From Kordiimonas marina (lineage in GTDB: Bacteria > Pseudomonadota > Alphaproteobacteria > Sphingomonadales > Kordiimonadaceae): a stretch of 64,000 nucleotides of DNA. The position numbers and the translations under genes are program-made. The stretch lies in NCBI RefSeq assembly GCF_023006325.1, contig NZ_JAINDF010000005.1, positions 124,001-188,000 on the forward strand, given 5' to 3'. Under the pieces are notes generated by a model. That model was not told the DNA's origin and did not search any database. It worked only from the letters and a program-made list of their open reading frames with translations. This document shows, piece by piece, positions 60,860-64,000 of the stretch. Numbering within the stretch: the first letter of the stretch is position 1; each line of letters opens with the position of its first letter.

Positions 60860-62173
60860 ATGCAATTTATTATCTTTTTCCTGTTGCTGGCGGCACCTTT
60901 ACCGTTTGCTAGCGCTCGCCCAATCTGGCAATGGTTTTGGGTGTGCCTGATAGCGTTGTCCACACTCCTTTCATTTAGCCGGATCACTTTAAAAAATACG
61001 TGGCCTTCAGGTTGGGCTCTTATATGGCCGGTTATAGGGCTTGGCGGCGTTGCCTTTATTGGGCTGCTGCAGGCTTGGGGCAATTGGGGAATGCATTCGG
61101 TTAATGCTGGAGCAACCGTTGCGGTTTCTATTTATTTCTTAGCCCATCTAGTTTGGTTCTTTCTTGTTGTGGCTACTTTCTCTTCCCGTCATAAGGTGAA
61201 GCTCTTGGTGCGTTGGTTGACGGTTACAGCGTCACTTTATGCTGCTTATGGCCTTATTGTCTATTTTACAGGTAATAAGACTATTCTGTGGTATGACAAA
61301 TGGATTTATCCGGAATCCTTAACAGCAACTTTTGTCAATCGTAACAGCTACGCTGCATATTGTGGGGTTGGACTGCAGTGCTTATTGGCCGATCTACTCT
61401 ACCTCCATGGACCATTGTTTGTTTCATTTGATCGACTCAGGCTCAGTTGGCGGGACTTTATCTCAAGGAATATAGTCTCTGTATTATGGCAAACTGTATC
61501 GTTTGTCATTCTGTTGACAGCACTTCTGCTGACAGGGTCACGAGCGGGAGTCTTCACGGTTCTGGTTGGCTGCGTAATTTTAGTTGTTGTGGGGCATGTT
61601 CGAAGCGAGGCTCATGAAAATCAGGTTAGACGTACGTTCAGTATATATTTGGTTTTGGGGATTGGAGCACTTTTAATTGCCGGAATTTTCGGTTTAAGCG
61701 GTGGACTACTTGAAGGCAGGCTGTGGGGACATGGTTTTCTTGATAACAGCCGATTTCATGTCTATCCGCTTGTATTGAAAGCAATACTTGAGGGACCTGT
61801 AATGGGGTACGGCCTAGGTACTTTTGAGGAGGTGTTTAGGCAATTCAGAACTGAAGACGTTAACGTCCTTTTTGACCGGGCGCATAACGATTATTTAGAA
61901 TTGGCAATGACTGCTGGAGTGCCGACGACTTTGGTTTTTTTGATATCTATTGGTGCCGTAATGACCATTCTTCTGAAGTCAGTCAAGGCCAGTGGTGTTT
62001 ATAGGAGTTACGTTGTTTTAGGTGTAACTTTATCGGTGCAATTTGCACTACACTCATTAATTGATTTTTCTTTGCAGATGCCTGCCGTTTCTTACAGTTA
62101 TGTCGCGATTTTAGCGGCTAGCATAGCTGTGGTGAGAAAAAAGACTGTACTACATAGCGGCCCTAATAAGTAA
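60860..62173 (+). CDS. O-antigen ligase/polymerase family membrane protein (Wzy_C)
   Basis: A 437-residue protein with about 10-12 membrane helices and the Wzy_C signature: LLLTGSRAGVFTVLVGCVIL, then YGLGTFEEVFRQF and FDRAHNDYLELAMTAGVP. Such proteins polymerise or ligate polysaccharide chains on the periplasmic side. Codon use and base content are clearly AT-richer than the GC-rich genes to the left, a sign of recent transfer or a variable locus. It is divergent from the sugar transferase gene with a 107-base gap. The ribosome-binding site is weak. Confidence 0.85.
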   Translation: MQFIIFFLLLAAPLPFASARPIWQWFWVCLIALSTLLSFSRITLKNTWPSGWALIWPVIGLGGVAFIGLLQAWGNWGMHSVNAGATVAVSIYFLAHLVWFFLVVATFSSRHKVKLLVRWLTVTASLYAAYGLIVYFTGNKTILWYDKWIYPESLTATFVNRNSYAAYCGVGLQCLLADLLYLHGPLFVSFDRLRLSWRDFISRNIVSVLWQTVSFVILLTALLLTGSRAGVFTVLVGCVILVVVGHVRSEAHENQVRRTFSIYLVLGIGALLIAGIFGLSGGLLEGRLWGHGFLDNSRFHVYPLVLKAILEGPVMGYGLGTFEEVFRQFRTEDVNVLFDRAHNDYLELAMTAGVPTTLVFLISIGAVMTILLKSVKASGVYRSYVVLGVTLSVQFALHSLIDFSLQMPAVSYSYVAILAASIAVVRKKTVLHSGPNK

Positions 62174-62400
62174 TAAATAGCCTTGATCTCAGGATAACCC
62201 TCGGGGGTATTCGAAATGATTATAGAAAGATCCAGTGATGTTGCACCTGCTAACCTAACCATAGATAAAACCAGAAGGTTATTTGTATTTCTTGGCGGCG
62301 AGCATCCTAGATTTTAAGATAAGTAAAGTTTCATTCTTGAAGATATTATATGATCACAGGGAGCAGAAAAGAACCCCTATTTGCATAATGCTAATAGAAG

Positions 62401-64000
62401 TCAATTACTGTAATAACTGCTCTTTGTTCCGTAATAATAGCCTTGATCACCATAGCCGTACCCTTGGTGGCGTTTGATATCGACTTGCGTTAGGATTACA
62501 CCAGCAATATGACGTTCAGTTTGTTGGAGCGTTTTTAGGGCGCTCTTTACAAGGCTTTTTGGGGTTTTATGCCATTGCACAACAAATATAAGCGCATCAA
62601 GTTTTCTAGAGATTACTAATACGTCTGATACCGCTAATGCAGGAGGCGTATCAATAATAATGAAGTCGTATTCCACCCGGGCTTCGCGGAGGAATAGGTC
62701 AAAGGCGGAGCTCTCAAAGAGGTGCTGAGGGTCTGTGTCTTTGTCTGTCCAGAGAATATGAATGTTGGAAATTGGATCTTCGTAGAGTTTACTGCTGTTT
62801 TCCGAGATTTTTCCATCCAAAACATCATTGAGGCGAATAAAACTTTCATTAAGACCGAGCCGGTTTTTCATGACGGGTCGACGCATATCCGCCTCAACTA
62901 CCAATACTTTACGGCCAGATCGCCCCAACGTATGAGCCAGGCAGAGTGCTGCGGTCGACTTTCCTTCCCCTGGCACGGAAGAAGTAAGGCCGATTACTTG
63001 CGGGGCATTGCCAGAGGGGGCGGAAAACATAAGTGATGCATGAATATTGCGGTGCGCTTCCGCGAAAGAAGATGTTGGTTTTGAGAGCAAGTAGGCTTCT
63101 GGGCCAGCCTCTTTGAGTTTTGATTTTCCAATCAATGGTATCATGCCAAGGCCCCGTAGGCCAAAGTCGCGGTGGAGTTGATCGAAATTCCGATAGCCGT
63201 TATCTAGGGCCTCAAGGAGGAATGTGAAGCCAATCCCAAGACCGACCCCTGTAAATGCAAACAAAATTACAATTAAACGGGTTTTTGGGAAAGAAGGGTG
63301 GGTGGGAACGTCCGCGCGGGAAACTATACGGGCATCAGCTTGTTGCAAGCCGTCTTGGCTGGAAGTTTCTTTGAAGCGCGTTAAGAAAGTTTTCAGAAGG
63401 AGTTGGTTGGCGGCTACTTCGCGTTCGAGTTCACGCATTTTTACTTGTGCGCGGCCTACTTGGAAGCTCTCTTTTTTAAGGCTATCAAGATTCTCTTCCA
63501 GCGTCTTAACGCGTATGGCAGCCACTTCGGCTTCTGACCGGATGCTGGCTACGATCTTGTCGATCTCTAGCTTGATCTTGGCCTTAATGTTGTTGAGTTC
63601 AGCTTCGACGTTGAGCATCTTTGGGTGCTTGGGGCCATAGCGGGTGGCGAGTTCGGCCCGTTTCCGCTGAACTTCGGATTCCTGTTCTTTCAGTTTCTGT
63701 ATGAGCGGTGACTGGATTACCTCCAATACACCGGTTTCATCATCATCCCCTTTGGAGATGTTCTTTTCAATCTGCTGTTCACGGGCTTTGGCACGCGCGT
63801 AGTCGGTGCGAGCGGTGATGAGTTGGCTGTTGAGCTGTGCAATTTGTTGCTCATTGACGGAGCCTTGCGAATGTGTTTGGACCAGTTGGTGCTCTTCCCG
63901 GAACCTTTCAGCAGCTTCCTCCGACGTTCTCACTTTTTCGCGAAGTTCGAAGACCCGGCTGTTCAGCCACTCATTGGCCCGTTCCGTTGCTTCAAATTTA
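62401..64000 (-). CDS. Polysaccharide co-polymerase/BY tyrosine kinase (Wzc-like), 5' end cut
   Basis: The frame is open to the right edge, so the N-terminus is missing. The visible part begins with a periplasmic coiled coil (ATERANEWLNSRVFELREK and onward), then a second membrane helix near TRLIVILFAFTGVGLGIGFTF. The cytoplasmic kinase follows with Walker A SVPGEGKSTAALCLA, VVEADMRRP (Walker A') and DFIIIDTPPAL (Walker B). A C-terminal tyrosine cluster (GYGYGDQGYYYGTKSSYYSN) is the autophosphorylation site typical of BY-kinases. It controls chain length and export of exopolysaccharide. A matching phosphatase and Wza are not in the window. Confidence 0.92.
   Translation of the reverse strand, partial: KFEATERANEWLNSRVFELREKVRTSEEAAERFREEHQLVQTHSQGSVNEQQIAQLNSQLITARTDYARAKAREQQIEKNISKGDDDETGVLEVIQSPLIQKLKEQESEVQRKRAELATRYGPKHPKMLNVEAELNNIKAKIKLEIDKIVASIRSEAEVAAIRVKTLEENLDSLKKESFQVGRAQVKMRELEREVAANQLLLKTFLTRFKETSSQDGLQQADARIVSRADVPTHPSFPKTRLIVILFAFTGVGLGIGFTFLLEALDNGYRNFDQLHRDFGLRGLGMIPLIGKSKLKEAGPEAYLLSKPTSSFAEAHRNIHASLMFSAPSGNAPQVIGLTSSVPGEGKSTAALCLAHTLGRSGRKVLVVEADMRRPVMKNRLGLNESFIRLNDVLDGKISENSSKLYEDPISNIHILWTDKDTDPQHLFESSAFDLFLREARVEYDFIIIDTPPALAVSDVLVISRKLDALIFVVQWHKTPKSLVKSALKTLQQTERHIAGVILTQVDIKRHQGYGYGDQGYYYGTKSSYYSN

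Noticed and set aside
62216-62317. A 33-codon plus-strand frame in the gap before the BY-kinase gene
   Set aside because: No ribosome-binding site or family resemblance; AT-rich gaps give such frames by chance.
62283-62477. A 64-codon plus-strand frame
   Set aside because: It overlaps the 3' end of the kinase gene, with low-complexity composition.
1-64000. CRISPR arrays, insertion sequences, prophage genes
   Set aside because: No regularly spaced repeats, transposase, integrase or phage structural genes were found.

Overview
The window reads as a chromosomal segment of an alphaproteobacterium. It is mostly GC-rich and densely coded on both strands. Lineage clues are the DUF1491 and DUF1289 proteins, a PAS_5-type protein, the 1604-residue NAD-glutamate dehydrogenase, a tRNA with encoded CCA, and the gene neighbourhood trpS-murJ-glnD-mutS beside a divergent malic enzyme. 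A genus cannot be fixed from the sequence alone; Kordiimonadales or Rhodospirillales-like groups are only a guess. No insertion sequence, prophage, CRISPR array or rRNA was seen. No stretch longer than 300 bases lacks a gene; the longest gap is about 245 bases, between ugd and the sigma factor gene.

Layout. 1-6 kb: end of an unknown gene, a TPR-like secreted protein, apaG, metZ, tRNA-Gly(CCC), an ArsC-family reductase, a MATE transporter and UDP-glucose dehydrogenase. 6.2-7.9 kb: an ECF sigma factor, a probable one-TM anti-sigma factor and a Spy/CnrX-like periplasmic metal sensor. 7.9-13.5 kb: pyrD with a DUF952 gene, a DUF6491-like protein, DUF2333, a universal stress protein, an SDR enzyme and a TPR protein. 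13.5-17.2 kb: a compact operon of a Ddl-type ATP-grasp ligase, an alpha/beta hydrolase and a MurF-like ligase whose N-terminal domain is replaced by membrane helices. 17.4-20.8 kb: an MBL-fold hydrolase, a DUF2306 membrane protein, a small HTH_34 regulator with a membrane partner, and a DUF4136 lipoprotein. 20.9-31.6 kb: the trpS, murJ, glnD, mutS cluster and maeB. 31.6-36.3 kb: a LuxO-like sigma-54 activator, a PilZ protein, DUF1491, then def-fmt-truA.

36.4-45.4 kb: a methyltransferase-like protein, DUF1289, an acyl-CoA synthetase, a PAS_5 protein and the giant glutamate dehydrogenase. 45.5-52.5 kb: pirin and glutathionyl-hydroquinone reductase behind a LysR regulator, an overlapping DUF2269-DUF4166-saccharopine dehydrogenase-like operon, a membrane-anchored XRE regulator and an unrecognised membrane protein. 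52.6-58.5 kb: infC, thrS, an ABHD10-like hydrolase, nth and an M20 peptidase. 58.5-64 kb: a visibly AT-richer polysaccharide region with an unknown TPR-like protein, a polyprenyl-phosphate sugar transferase, an O-antigen ligase/polymerase-type protein and a BY-kinase cut by the window edge. The ugd gene at 4.7 kb would supply UDP-glucuronate, which such a pathway could use.

The most unusual parts are the membrane-embedded MurF-like/Ddl/hydrolase operon, the metal-sensor sigma module, the LuxO-like/PilZ divergent pair around a 16-bp perfect palindrome, a probable AUA start for infC, a nine-G tract in the ribosome-binding region of the DUF2269 operon, and a nested hairpin downstream of the glutamate dehydrogenase gene.
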